This document shows, piece by piece, positions 13,001 through 28,000 of a stretch of DNA of 64,000 bases. Origin of the DNA: Lycorma delicatula. Lineage: Eukaryota; Arthropoda; Insecta; Hemiptera; Fulgoridae. Every line of letters begins with the position of its first letter. Position 1 is the first letter of the stretch. The stretch lies in NCBI RefSeq assembly GCF_047948215.1, contig NC_134455.1:103691995-103755994 (forward strand), read 5' to 3'. Under the pieces are notes generated by a model. It saw only the letters and a list, made by a program, of their open reading frames with translations, searched no databases and was not told the DNA's origin. Position numbers and translations under genes: made by a program.

Positions 13001-16000
13001 TACAAATTGTATCATGAAGTTTTCCCAGAACTTTCATAACCTATTCTATTCATGAAAATATTAGAAAAAGTTCATACAAACATATGTCCTAAAATGCTTC
13101 GTTTGCGAGCTACGGTTACTGAAAGATTTCATTTGGATGTCAGCTACCCCGATGAAGTGAGGTCATACTGAAATTTTTAGATATTAATTAGGGGCAGAAT
13201 TTAGTGATTTCTTGTGGTTTTTGACCTGAAAAAATAATAAAATAGGTCACATAATCTATTAGGCATATAGAACCATATATGCACAATTAAGTAGACTAAT
13301 ATCTCTATAATTACTGTAACTTTTCCTATCTCCTTTCTTGAAAATCGATTAAACCAAGGCAATTCTCCAAGATTCTGGGATTTTGGACTGTTTCCAGCAT
13401 TAATTTATCAAATCTAAAAATCACAGTCAAAAGAAGAGACTTTCGTATTTGAAAAGTGCTGCATTTAGCCAATATAATCCTGCTGCCTTCAGTTTTTTTG
13501 CATCCTTCATCGCTTCCCCAAACTCCTGCACAATCAGTGAATCCATTCCACACAAACTCTGTCCCAACATCCTCCCGACCTCTGCATTATCTCCCTCATT
13601 GACCCACAGTTCCTATAATATTCTATCCATTCACTCATTGAAAACATATTAAACTGAACCACATCCCATTCTGTCACATTCAAATGTTTCATCAATTTAT
13701 AAGCCATTTATTTGTTGTCTCCCAATCACATCTTCCTCTATCACTTCTCCAACCAATCTTTGTGAACCTTTCTAATTAGTTTTAGCAAGATTTCTTTTGG
13801 CTTTGTAAATCTTCCTTGTCTCTTCTGTGCTCCGCTGCAAATGTAATTTATAGTCTTCCGTCTTTTCTCCTACTATTCTAGCTATATCATCATTCCAAAC
13901 CTTCAAACCTTTTATGCAATTTGATTTTTTCCTAAAGCTTTAAAAGCCACCTTCTGTACATACTCTTGAATATTGGTCCATTCTGTGTTCACTTCATCCG
14001 AGGGACTTCATTAAGATATTCCTGTAACTGATGCTGATACGATGGTGCAATACTAGGTTTCTGGAGTAAATGAATTTTAAAAACCTCCCACGAACTAGGC
14101 AATTGACTCCGATCAGAACCTCTACATTTCCACCTAGCAATTAAATTAATCTTTGCCATCAATAAAAAATGATCTGTGCCAAAATCACAGCCTCTAAAGA
14201 CTCTGACATCCACAACATTCAAAACTAGCTTCTCACTAACAATCACATAATTTATAAGAGAGCTGCTACCTCTATTCTCTTATAAATATCCTTTTTCTAT
14301 AAAATGTGTTGGTGATTTTGAGCTTGCTAAAAGATGTGAAACTCCTCAGTACTGCAAAATAGCAATTCAAACCAAAAGTTCAAACAACCCCAGGTATCAG
14401 CATATTTCCAACTCTTGCATCCATATCTCTTGTAATGTTTATTCGTATATTAAATAAAAACATCCTGAAGGTTTTCACATAACAACACTGTTTCCTCTTT
14501 CTTCCCTTCTTCAAGGGCATACTCACCTACCGCTACCAAGGTTTCACTCATTATCTTAAAGCTTGCTACAACTATTCTCTCACTTACATACTGATATTTC
14601 AGCAGGTTATTTTCCCATTTCTGATCTATAAAGAAATAAACACTACAGGATGCCCTCCTACTACTCTCTGCTTCACTATAAATCATTGTGTATCCATCTA
14701 ACTCTTTTGTACCTTTCAACTTTCTTTTAGTCTCAGTTATGACTGTGAAATTTATCGCCATCCCTTAAGTTATCTTGTCAATTCCATTTCCTTACTTGGC
14801 AATCCATGATCATTCCAGGTTGCCAATTTAAGTTGACCTGTAATTCCTAACCATTTTTTTTTTTATGATTCCAATCACATTCATCCATTTTATCGGGTTC
14901 TAGTTCCAAGTCATTTTAAAATTTGTCAGTATTAAAAAATTTCTCCTGACTGAAGAATGAACCCAGCGCAGGGTAGTTCGTGGTGGGGATGCCACCTTAC
15001 AGCATCTGAACAAGTCCAGGGTTTAATTTAGAGACTCACCTCCTTAGGTTCACCCCCTCTTTCCACCATTGGGAACTCTTCTCATCTGCCATCGGTTACA
15101 GTTTGTTCTTGGCTGTGCCTATTTAATGACAGCACATGCTCACCATGCCACCAGATACATATGACTTTTCTTGAGTAATCCCACCACAGATTACTCCATC
15201 ACATTCTCAAAGTGGCTGCTTCGGTTCATTTATTTGGCTAAGTTTTATTTGCAGCTAACTATCATATCTGGTGGCTATTCGCTATCCACCACCTCCAGGA
15301 GAAATATGGTATCAACAGATTATAGTAGTGTCAATGATTATTGGTATGATGAGAGAAACTGCAAAAAAATTTAAGTACAAATAGGAATCAAACCAAATCA
15401 CTTTGTACTTCTACAAAACAATGTTTACTCTTAAAACATGTGGAATTATGAGACAGGTTATCAGTACTTAGTACAAGGGGAGTCAAAAATTATCTACACT
15501 TTCACCATAACACATCTTAGCAGGACACCTGTCAACCTTCACCACGAACAACAAGATTCAGCACAAGGATGCTTTGCGAGGTTATCGATTTTCAGGAAGT
15601 GGTGCAAAAGTGGCTTCACAACCAACCAAAAACCATTTTCTTGTGAACCACTGGACCAAGTTCATTGACAAGGGAGGTGACTAATTAGAAAAATGATGTA
15701 TATATGTGAATCCCTACCTTTTTTGTAAATAAATTGTGGAGCAAATTGTGTATATAATTTTTGACTCGCTCTCATATATCATAGAAGAGATATATAGCAT
15801 AGATAACAACAGCAGATTTTCTTCACTAGTCTAAACATTATGATAGAACAAATAACAAAATAATGTTTAAATACTAGAAAATATTCAAAAACACTAGTTG
15901 TCTTGATATCTAAGCTATAACAGAAGATTGAATTAAATCTCTGAGTTAATGAAACAAATGTATGATTAAAAGACATGCAAAAGAGTGTTAACACACTGGC

Positions 16001-19000
16001 ATTGAGTGTAACCACATTTTAGAAATTTTTCAAAGTTAGCTAGATATTTGTCTAGGTGTTGGCTATTTAGATAGCTAACATACCGGTGACATCAGCACGC
16101 AGTATACAGCAATAATATTTTTTGTGCGTACAGAGCACATGGTCTTTGTGATCAAACAAGAATGTGTGATGTGGCATGTTCCTTGTAAATAATCATGCTG
16201 TTTTCAATAGCACAGTGGGTATTTACTGTAGAGGAGTACTTCAGAAACAAATTGTATGACTATGTTAAAGAAGAATTTCGTGTTGGATTTTCAGGTGCAC
16301 CTGAGCGAAGCAACTCAACAGTAACGTGAATTATCAATCACTTTCAAGAGACCAGGAGTGTTGCTGACAAGAAGAACAATAGGTATGCTTTAGTATTGAC
16401 AGAGAAAAAAATGGAAGAGATACATGCATTACTTGAACAGTCTTCAGGGAAAAGTTTGCATAAATTATCATTGCAGATAAGAATATCGTACAAAATGGCA
16501 TTGAGTGTACAAAAGGCCACAAACAAATTAGGTCTACATGCATACCAAATACATTGTATACAGAAATTGAAACCCCCAGACACTGTTAAAAGAATAAGAT
16601 AGTCAGTGGTTTATAAACTAGGTGGAAAGTAATAGGATGGGCATAATGGATAATGTGTTTTTTAGTGGTGAGGTGTATTTTTATCTTAGCAGTTACATCA
16701 ATTGTCAAAGCAGCAGATATTGGTCAACACAAGAGCCAAACATCTAACATGAATTGCTTGTTGTACTCATAGAAGGTAGGGGTTTGATATGTGATTTCTT
16801 GGTCATGAATAGTGAGCCCGATTTTTTTTATTTATGAAACCCTTGACAGTCTGGCAAACTAGGATATAATTATGCAATTTGTAATTTTTCTCCAGCCTGA
16901 TAAACACTATTATTATCCACAACAAGACGAAGCAACATGTTATACATCCAAAAACATGTTATTTTTGGAAGAAATAATTTTTGCATGAAATTTTTTGGAA
17001 GTCACATGATCTCAAAAGGTTTTTGGCCCCCCCCCATTCCTCTGATTTATTGTTACCAGACTTCATTCTCTGGAGTTTTTTGAAAGGATGTGTATATCAA
17101 GTAAACCCACGTAGTCTACAAGGCCTGAAGTGAACTAATACTGCAGAGATGAATTCCATTAGCCTTGATGTCCTAGGAAGGATGTCAAAAAATATAGTAT
17201 GAAGGGTTCAGACCTGCCTTCATGAAAATGGTAGGCATTTCCAACACTTGCTGTAAGACATTACCAGTCGTGCATAACTACATTCCATGAATCAAATCAA
17301 ATGTGAGTATCTTTGTGTTATAGTCCATAATGGAATTATAGTGTATAGGATCATGATGTGCACAATAAAATAATTGCATTGTACTTTGCATACATTACTT
17401 TAATGTTATTAATTACATCACTTACTTCCTGAAGAAGTACTACATCAAGTGGAGATTTTATTGGACCAATTAATTGAGATGTTCTGTTATAATCAATATT
17501 CCCTGGAACTTTAGACAGTACATCTTTTGCTAAATGCATGACCTGTGGGTATAAAAATAATTTTAATTAATTTGACAAATATTTAGTTAATTTTTCAAAG
17601 TGAATATACTTTGAATAATTTTTAGACCAATTATTTGTAATACAATAAAAAAAATTCTAATATTCCATAACATATTTTAATCGCATAGCATTCGACTGAT
17701 ATATTTAATAATAAAAACAATTGTCAATATAGGTACTATGAATAGCAGAGCCATTTTAGCAAGGCACTTTTTCCTTGCTATTTCCTTCAGCAAACGCCTT
17801 GCTATATCAGCTTGGCTAATCACTGTTACTGACAATCTCAAAAATATGCTAATAAAAAGTAAGGGAAGATACACTTTCTGCTGTGGACTTTAAACAGCTC
17901 TTATGTATTCACATAAAATTTAAAAAAAACCCTCATACATTTGTTAATATAAAATTAGAGAATTTTGTTATTTATCAAAATTTTGCAAAACATCCTTTGA
18001 TCGTGACAGATAAGAAAAGAATTATAATTTCAACCAATCCTTATTTACATTTTTTTTTTTTAAGATCAATGACTTGAAGGATTGATTCAAGGCCCATAAA
18101 CCAACAACAAAAGTTGCATACTTTTAGATTTTTTTCAATTATTTTCTCCTTTTTAATTATTGTTAATTTGTTTATATGTTTGTTATATTTGAAATGCAGA
18201 CTGTTTACTCTTTTTGGGAAAAAGTGCTCTAAAATGCTTCTTAAATATCTGATAGTTTTTCAAATTTTTATAAAATGTACCCAAAATTTTCATATAATAC
18301 TTATATCAGCAAAAAAAAAACAAAAGATTCTGAATGGCACAACAAACAGCTGAAGTGATTCTTCTGCACAAGAAAGGAACTTGGAAGACCTGAAGAATTA
18401 TCACCCTATAAGCATCCTCTAGTTATCTACAAGGTTTTCAGCAAGATAATAGCAAAGAAAATGTTAAAACAACACTGAATGAATCATAACAAAAGGAAGA
18501 GGCAGGCTTCAAAAGCAGTTTTAGCACAATGGATCAGATCCAGGTTGTTCAGTAAGTAATACAGATTTATAAAAAGTTTACCATGCCCTATATATGGCTT
18601 TTATTGACTATGAAAAGGCAATTGATTTGGTAACAATGCAAGCCATAATAACTGCAATACATAACCAGGTTGTAAACACAGTCTACATAAACGTCTTGCA
18701 ATCGATATATGAAGAAGCAAAAGCTAAAGTCTGTGTCAACAAACATAGAGATAAATATACAAAAAGGTACATGACAAGTCAACACTGCCTGCATCAGTCA
18801 TGCTCTTCTCAGCCTGCCTCGAGAGAGGTATTTAGAAAGCTGAAATGTGAAGAAGAGGAGAGGGAATATGAATAAATGGCACATATCTAAACCATCTGAG
18901 ATTCATAGATGATATAATTCTCTTCTCACAAGAACCAGAAGAACTACAATGACATATACAGGAACTGCAGGTGACTGGTGAATCCTATGGTCTAAGGATG

Positions 19001-22000
19001 AACCTTAAAAAGAGCCATGTCATGTGCAACAAGTTTGTCAAGGAAAGAAAGATTTAGTCTTTGGAGAAGAACTCCAAAAGGTAGATCATTAAACATATAT
19101 TGCCCAACAGATATCTACTGAGGGCGATACAATCAAAGAACTTGTATGATGAGTTAAGCTTAACTTGAGAACTTGAATGACAAGGTGGCAGGTACTTGGG
19201 AAACTATTGTAAAAACTATCTTAAAAATATTATTTTTAAGAACAAACTCCCCTCTTGCCTTAAAATAAAGTTTTTGATCAGTGTACTGCTGTCTAGTCCT
19301 AGCAGTGTATCTTGCCAGTGATATGGAATGATGTATGCTTGGAGTCTTCTGACGGGTTAGGAAGACCTGTAAATGGATCAGAGAATAGACAAAAATTCAT
19401 GATATTATCATGAAAGATGAAGAATTACAATTGGGGAGTGGACAGGCCATGTAGCAAGAAAAACTGATGGAAGATGGACTAAATTAGCATTGAATGAATA
19501 CGACTAGATGTTAAATGTCCATGAAAAAGACCAAAAGCTCAATGGATTGACAATATTAAGTACATTGGACTGAATTGGCAGAAATTAGCACAAGACCATA
19601 TTAGTTGGAAACATGCTGAAGAGGCCTTCATCCTGCTGAAGAGGATAATAATAATTTAATTTTTATTTTACGGTATTTACGGTTTTTTTTTGCAATCGAT
19701 ATATAAAGAAGCAAAAGCTAAGGTATATATATTTATATTTTTTAATTTATTTTATTTTTAATTTGATTATATCTTAATTTCTTAAGTTTCTTTAAATGTT
19801 CTGCAAAAAACATTGATGTCTGGTCACCAAAATATGTTCTCCTTTTGTGATAATCTTCAAACTAATCAAAAATTTTGTTTTTAAACTCTTAGGTTAAGAA
19901 ATAGAAAATCAGATGTAGCAATAACGTCTCATAAGTAAGGTTGGTCAGCGCACTAGAGGCCAAATTCTTCAAAACATCCATTGTCTTGCCAACCTATATT
20001 CCAATAAATAGAAAACATCTTTCCAAAGTTTACCTTGCAATTTTTCCTTCATTGACTGGCAAAAAAAGTTTGGAATATTTTGAATTAATGATTTGATTCA
20101 TTTGGTGGTAGAAAGTCACTAAAATACCCTCTTAACTCCTTTCTTTCAAATACAAACAACCAGACAGGTTATAATCACCTGAGAAAACACGGAATAGAAG
20201 AATACAACACTGCTTCAAACTATGTAAATGCAAAACCAAAACAATTTTTCAAAATATAGTGCATAAAAATAATACAATTTATAAGTAAGAAAGAAACAGG
20301 GTATTCATGTGCTACACTGCAAGTAAATAACAGAGTTATTAAGGGATGTCCAGTAATGAGAACACATTTTGACAACTACATGGACATAACTCATTTCTCA
20401 GAAAGATAATTTGCGGAAGATAATAATTTACATACATGAATCACTATTCTCCCTCCTCACCAAAAACTAAAACAAAAAAAAAATGGGAAATTAATGAAAT
20501 TAATTTTTCCTGTTGGCTTTTGGGTCTTGAATTATATGCTCATGATTTCATTTAAAGCTTTTTTCACGGGAGTATAAAAACTTGTTTTCAACCAGAAAAA
20601 AATTGGAAGAATGCCATTGTCCTGGAAATTGGTAAAAATTGAAAATGAAAAAATAACTCGCTTCCCAGTTATAAAATAATTATGCTAGCCTTTGTAGAAT
20701 ACATTGTAACATTTAACCCTTCCCTATATTTGATAATATTGTTTGTGTAATTGTCTTTTTCACTGAAAACCTTTCTTTAAAAGAATATTTATTACAACTC
20801 TAAATTTATTGTGAAATTCATTATTTTGCTGCTTTGTTTAGCCTTATTGCCTTGTTTAATCTACCCAATTTACTAATCTGTTATCGGATGAGTTTTTTAA
20901 CAATCTTTCCTAATTTTTAAAAATTTTCTCTTTTTGTCATATTTTTTCATATGATTTTTTTTAGCATTAATAACAGACAAATGACAAATTCTGCTAATTG
21001 TTGGAGTACTACTAAACTTTTCTGGTCACCTTAAATATAAGAAATTTTATTAACACACACCTGACAGTGAACAAAAATACTGAATAGTTTTCCTTCTCAT
21101 TCGTAATTGATGTTTTTTTAAAGAGGCATGTAAAGCTAAATTATTTCATATGTTAGAATTCTTTAGCTTCTTTCTGTAGTATGTTATAATTGACAGATTT
21201 CTATTTCTTAATTTAAAATGAATTAAGCCATGCGAATTTTCAAACTGAATTACAAGCCTATTTTACAAATAAACTTCTATGCATTTCATACTCATTGCGA
21301 GTTTTTTATTCTTAAATTGGCATATCTATGTACATACCTACACTGCTTCTATATGACAGAGCCAATCCAATACATAGATTCTACTAATGAATTAATATGA
21401 ACAGATATAGTGTAACTAAAAAATAATCATTATTATAAATTAACTTGAAATTGCACATACAGTTGTTTCCTTGTCATCTGAAGATTCAGTAGCTTTCTGA
21501 ACTTGTAATGACATTAGAGTTTCACAAGTAATCTTAGTATCTATAATAAGACAGGTTATATCAGCATTAGTATGTTGCCCAAATAACTGTGGCTGGTCAA
21601 CATTGGGAAGAGTTATAACAAAATCCTTATAAGATTGTAAAGAACCATCTTTAGGAATATAATACTGGGGAAGAGATGACAATCTGAAAATTAAAAAAAA
21701 AAGAATATAACAAAAAAACACAAGAAACAATGAAAATTTTATGCATGAAAAACAATGTTTAAAATAATTTTACATTTGTATTATATAGCAACAGATATTA
21801 CATCCATTTAAAGAAGATATACCTAACTTTCTTTGGTTTTGTTTTACATAATACCAATATGAGGTACAAAAATGAAATCTTAGAAGTACTCCTATTAAAA
21901 TTAACACAACATTGCATAGACATGAGTGTTGCAGTACCTTCATGAGAATCAAAATCAGCAGTAATATTACGCATACAAATATACATTTGGATTCATATTA

Positions 22001-25000
22001 CATTATGCTTATGGCTATGTTTATTAATACATCAGCAATTTTCTTGCTGATAGAGGAGAGAGGTAAACATCAAATGCTGCATCAAATTGAGAAATTTGCT
22101 ATGAAAACCACAGGAAATTAAAGATGAGCTCAGTAAGGTATTGCAAGGGGTACTTGTACTTTAAGATGGACGGATTGGGACAAAGAGCTAAGTTGATGGA
22201 TGAAAAATGTCTCACTCAGATACATTGCTATGCATGTCTGTCCGATATCTGCAGCCCTCCATGATAAATAGTGAAAGTGGTATCATGCAAGTTTATATGT
22301 TATTGCAAATTGAAGTTTAATTTTTGTTTTTGTTATTTTTGTAATTATAAGCATTATTGTTTCTGTAATTATACCTTTTTATAATAGTAGTGAGTTGTTA
22401 ATGTATTGTGAGATTTAAGGGAGTTGAATCCTTTGTACTAAAGTAAAATAGTGGTGCTGTTTATTTCAAGAAGATGAACAAACATTCAAGATCAGAGACA
22501 ATCATGTAACAATTGTCTTGGATCTTTCACCATCTTTTTATTTTGAAGTTTTGACTGATGAATTGGGTGTGAGGTGGATGCTGAACATGTTAAATGACAC
22601 ATACAAAAGGAAAAACGTCTTGCTGGAGTGCATGAAGTTTTGTGGCATTATGAAAATGAAGTAGATGAATTGTCTGATCACACTGTTACTGGAGATGAAA
22701 TCTAGTTTTCTTTTTTGAATGTTAGATGAAGTAGGAGTCAACACAATGGTGGCATTCACAATCTTCTAGACTGAATTTGTTGAAACAAGAACATTTAGTA
22801 AAGAAGTTTATGGTACTGTTTTTTGGGACAAAAAGGGCATCCTGCTTGTTGAATTTAATCATTGTAGAACTACTGTGAATGGCAAATTCATATTGTGAAA
22901 CATCTAAAACCCATAGAAGGGTATTAAAAACAAACGATAAGTGATGCTATTACACAGATTTTGTTTTTGCACGACAATGCCTGGCTATACATGGCAAATT
23001 GGACGTTGAGGAGATTGGAAACTTTTTGTTGGTAACCCTTCAATCATCCACCCTACATCCTTGCCTTATCTCCGAGTGATTATTCTTTTTCTTCACCTCA
23101 AACATTAGCTAGCATCACTAAGGTTTGCAATGACAACGATTTAAAAAGTGACATTACAACGTGACTAATCAACGGCGGAAAAATTACTTCAAGAGAGAAT
23201 GAAAAGGTTAGTGAAACGCGATGAAAAATGTGTTGCTATAAAGGCAGCTATGTATATAATTAGTGAATAGATTTAGTTTTTATGCATAAGAAATAAAATT
23301 TGTTCACATTTTTCAGTTGTTTTTATTTCAAATCAGATCTTACTTTAAAAACATACCATGAATTTATAAACATATAACTATTTCTTATTTACAAATACTT
23401 CTGTCATATTGTGTAAAATAAAATATATATATACCTGAAGTGTTGCACAGTTAGAGCATCATCACAGAAATATTGATTAATGTATGTCATAAGTAATCTT
23501 CGATCCCAATCATCAGTAACATGTCCACCATAACAAACACCAGCAATAAGATATTTCAGTGCATCCCATGGAGTATCGGTGTACTCATCTAAATATATTG
23601 AGAGAAGATTTTCAGACACCTATTGAGATAAATAAACATAACATCTTGGTATATTAAAATGTGTTACCCATAAGAGGCTACAAAAATTAATGATAACAGG
23701 TATTACATTTACTTTTTTTGAAACTATAATATTGCACTTTAAATTTAAACATAATGTTGTTTACATTTAATATACAAATTTAAGAAAAATGTGTTTGCAG
23801 TAACACTTATCATAAAGCAATGTTATTTCATATGTTGTGTATGTTTAGGTACACTTTGACTTTCATACTAAGGATACTAGATGCAAATCTTGTTCTGGCA
23901 TAGCATTATTTCAAAAACTATACATTTTTTCCAATCTGTCAAAAAAGTGACTCTAAAAGGCATTAGAATATGGTCAATATATTAATAAACACATAAGGAA
24001 AATAAATATCTTTTGAAAATTTTTTAACCTTTAAAATAAAAATGATAAAATATCATGTACAACTAATAAATATCACAGCTAAAATATCATATTATATAAA
24101 AAAAAAAGATTAAAACTAAAATATCAAAAATAAAAACTAAAATTTAACAACCAATAACAAATATAAAATATCACAAAAACTTACAACAAAATTCATTGTC
24201 AAATAATAACAATAAGATAAATTTATTTAAAAAGAAAACAAAAAAAATATAAAATTTAAATAAACATAAATAGAATTTAACAAGTACGAGGGGGTGTAAA
24301 GGGAGCCTTTACACCCCCTTGTTTTTCAGGCGAAAAGGTAAACCCAGTAACACTGGACCAAGCTACAAGGTGAGATATAGTATTCTTTAGTAGTGTCTCT
24401 GCTGTGGCTGTTGAACAGGATGTAATGTACATAGCAAAATCATCAACAAATAAAGAACATGAAACAGGTGACTGTACACATTTAATAATACTGTTGATGG
24501 CTATAGAAAAGAAGGTGGCACATAATACACTTTCTTGAGATACTCCAATCTTCAAGGCGACGCTACCCGATAAAAAGTTTCCAGCACGAATATGGAAAAT
24601 TTGGTCATTTATGAAACCCGTAATAAAAGTGAGCATATTGCCCTTGACTCGCCATTGTTTAAAGGGTGTTTAGAATACTGCGTTGCCAGGCTATATTGTA
24701 TGCCTTCCTGATATCAAAGAAGATAACGACAAGGTGCTGGTGGAGTAGGAAGAGTTTTGAATAGCTGATTCCAGTGACACTAAATAGTCAATGGAAGATC
24801 GCCCTTGACGGAAACCACAACCACACTGTTCTGGAGATAAAGGGCCATGTCTCTCTAAGTACCATGTAAGCCTGCGGTTCACCATCACTTAGCATAAAAT
24901 GCTCGTCAAGGAGATAGGGTGGTAGCTTGAGAGACATGCTTTATCTTTATCAGTATAGTACTGGTATGACAATAGCTTCTGACCAGATGGGTGGGAAGAC

Positions 25001-28000
25001 TTGTGTGGAGAGTAAACCATTATAAATACACAATAGGTATTGTAGCGTTGAATTAGCAAGGTGTGACAGTAAACTGAGATGAATGTTGTCTCCAGGCGAG
25101 GTATATGAAATTTTAAGTGCTTGTCACTACTTGTTGAATGAAAATGAAGCATTTAATTCACTGACTGAATCACCAACATTAAATGGTAGTACTTCCACCT
25201 GCATCTTTTACCTCTGAAATTTTTTATTACATGATGAAGTCAGAGACATCGACTGGAAAGAATCTGTGAAGGCAGTTGCCACTGCAGAAGATGGTGAAAG
25301 AAGTTCTGCTTTATGAATGAATCCGAGAATGGATTGTTTCAGTGATCTGCCAGTTGCAGAGATGTTTTTCCACACAGTAGGCATGTGGGTAATACGTGAG
25401 AGAATGTCCATGTATTTTGTTCATGATGAAATAAATCAATGGCAGAAGAACTGCTAGTGAAATTCAATGAAAAGTGTGTTAACATCTAAGAATACCTGAC
25501 GACATACCACTTTAGCCTTATGGTACAAATTTAGATGTTAATTTGTAGGTCTGCAGTTAAATTTGGGCAGTCATTTGCTAATAGCGTTTAGGTAATCATC
25601 ATTCCACCAATTATGTAGTGCTTGTCATTGTTTGCTAATAGCGTTTTGGCAGTTATCATTCTACCAAGGAATGCAAGGACATCTAGGGTTTCTCAATGTT
25701 TGTGGGATATATCTATCAGCGTTCACAAGTATCAGGGATGTGAAAGAGGTAATTGATCAAGGGTGTCTCCACCATAGTCATACTGTGTTGGGAAGGCTTT
25801 ATGGTAACAGTTCCAATCTACCTTTTCAACAATCCATCTCTGTGGCTTTTTGCTCACCTCGTGGTCTATACCATAAGCAATAATAATTGGCCTGTGGTCA
25901 ATGCCGTCACAATCAGACCAATTGAGATGGAGTAAACTTGATGAGCATAAGGAGAGGTCTATATTGGACAATGTACCAGATGATAAGGATACGAATATAT
26001 ATGACCCATCATTCAGTAGAAAAAGGTCCAAATCTTGTCTCACTCTGTTATCATATTTCCTCAAGAGGGGCAAAAAGATGAGCCCCAGAAAATCTACTAT
26101 TAATGACGATATGATTTGCATGAGGAGATTTGACATTTCTAGAGTACTGAACTCAGAGTTTGATGAAAAATACAAACTGCAGATATGCAATTTGAAGAGG
26201 ACAGACATTTTCACAGCAACAGCAGGAATGAGGGTAGCTAGTGGAATCCTTGTTGCCGACATCTCATTACGCATGAAAACAGCAACTCCATCACTATCTC
26301 TACTGTCTATGAGACAGTCTTATCTCTCACAGAAATAGCTTCTGAGTGTTACTACATCTTGCAGTACAAGATGTGTTTCTTGGAAGTATATTATTAGTGG
26401 TTCATGTGCACGCATCAATACTCTAACATCTTCAATGCAGGACTAAATACCTGGAATATTCCATTGGTTAATGCTCAGAAATAAGGAAAATTACAGATAT
26501 AGAATTACAGATAAATATATTAAAAATTAATTGTAGACAATTTGCTTTTTCTTTCTAGAACTTTTAATTTTAAAAAACTCTAATGGCCTGGGTCAGGTGG
26601 TTCCTCAAACATAACCTCTAATATACGAGGTGATTTTATTTTCTAGTATATGAGGTGAGGAGGAGATTTTGAAGAATGGGAAGTTGTAGATAGCATCCCA
26701 GAGGGGATGGTTGTGTGGCCTCCCTTAACAGGGAGTTTTTAGATGGCTTATCGCCAGCTGTGTTTACTCCTAACCATACAGGTAAAATTTGGGGACAGGA
26801 ACTTTGAGAGGGGTCCCATTAGCATTAAGTTTCACTAGCTGCAACTACAGATTTCTTATTCATTTTCATTAGCTCTGAAGTAGTTGCAGTAAGTGAAGCA
26901 ACCTGATCAGATAACATCTGAACAAGATTTTTCAGCTCATGGCAAGATCTGCACTGTTGGATACCTGAATTTATAGGGCACTTTTTTTGATTTAGTGGTG
27001 GCGAAAGAAACATCTGGTTTAACCAGGTTTCGAGAGTTTTGTATCTTTTTATATAATCTTGGTGTGGTTGGGAAAGAAAGCTTTTATTCAGTGCAGATTT
27101 TTTGCCTTCTCTTCTTTAAAAGTCAGGCAATCTCATGATCGAGGTGAATGTGTTCCCCCACAGTTAGCAAATTTTTCTTCCTTCTGGTAGTAAGTGTTGT
27201 TGTGACCTTCTGTGGCACATTGGGCACAAATTATAATTTTTGAACAAGATGGTGTAGTATGGCCATATCCCTGGCATTGGAAACATCGTCGTGGGTTAGG
27301 AATGAAAGGTTGTACTCAAATTGAAAGGTAACAAACTTTTTCCAGTGGTACTGGAAGGTTGTAAGTCAAGATAAGAGGTGTTGGTTCTTCCATTCCGCTC
27401 TGCCATTTCATTATATGCTTCACTTCTACAACTTCTTGGGGGTGAAGCTCATCAGCTACTTCAGTGATGTCCATATCCAAAAGATCTCAGTAAAAAATTA
27501 CTCTCCCTAATTATATTTAGAGTTTTATAGCATTCTACACTTATATTTATCCCACCCATATTATAGAAATGTAAGATAGTACGACTCTGCTCATCATTAA
27601 ATATTTCAATCAGAATCGATCTGTCTCATAATTTTCTGATGTTCTTCATGTTCTTTGGGGGACCACTTGGACCTGTTGTAACTTTGTTAATCAAGAAAGG
27701 CGAAAACTTATGAAGGGAGACACTTTCCTGATTATTTCAAAAAACAACAAATCTAATATTTTTATATTTTAAGATTTAATGCACTAACTTCTGCATGACT
27801 ATTATCCTTGTCAGACAACGCTGAATGAGGCCTCTTCACAAGACTAACATGGATGGTTTTTTCAGACGGACCACCAACCATCATATGAGTTATTTGTGGA
27901 CAAATAATTTTGATCCCATGAGTACTGCCGATATAATAGACCACTCCAGCAGAGCACATGTGTACTGGAGCTAGAACTAAATACATCTGGGTGCCAGATG

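Noticed and set aside
17677..17874. Hydrophobic 65-residue minus-strand frame next to exon 10
   Set aside because: Upstream intron of exon 10; T-rich low-complexity codons and no fit to dynein between exons 9 and 10, which join exactly.
25901..26338. 145-residue plus-strand frame
   Set aside because: It is antisense to the Jockey-like endonuclease domain, which is clearly read on the minus strand.
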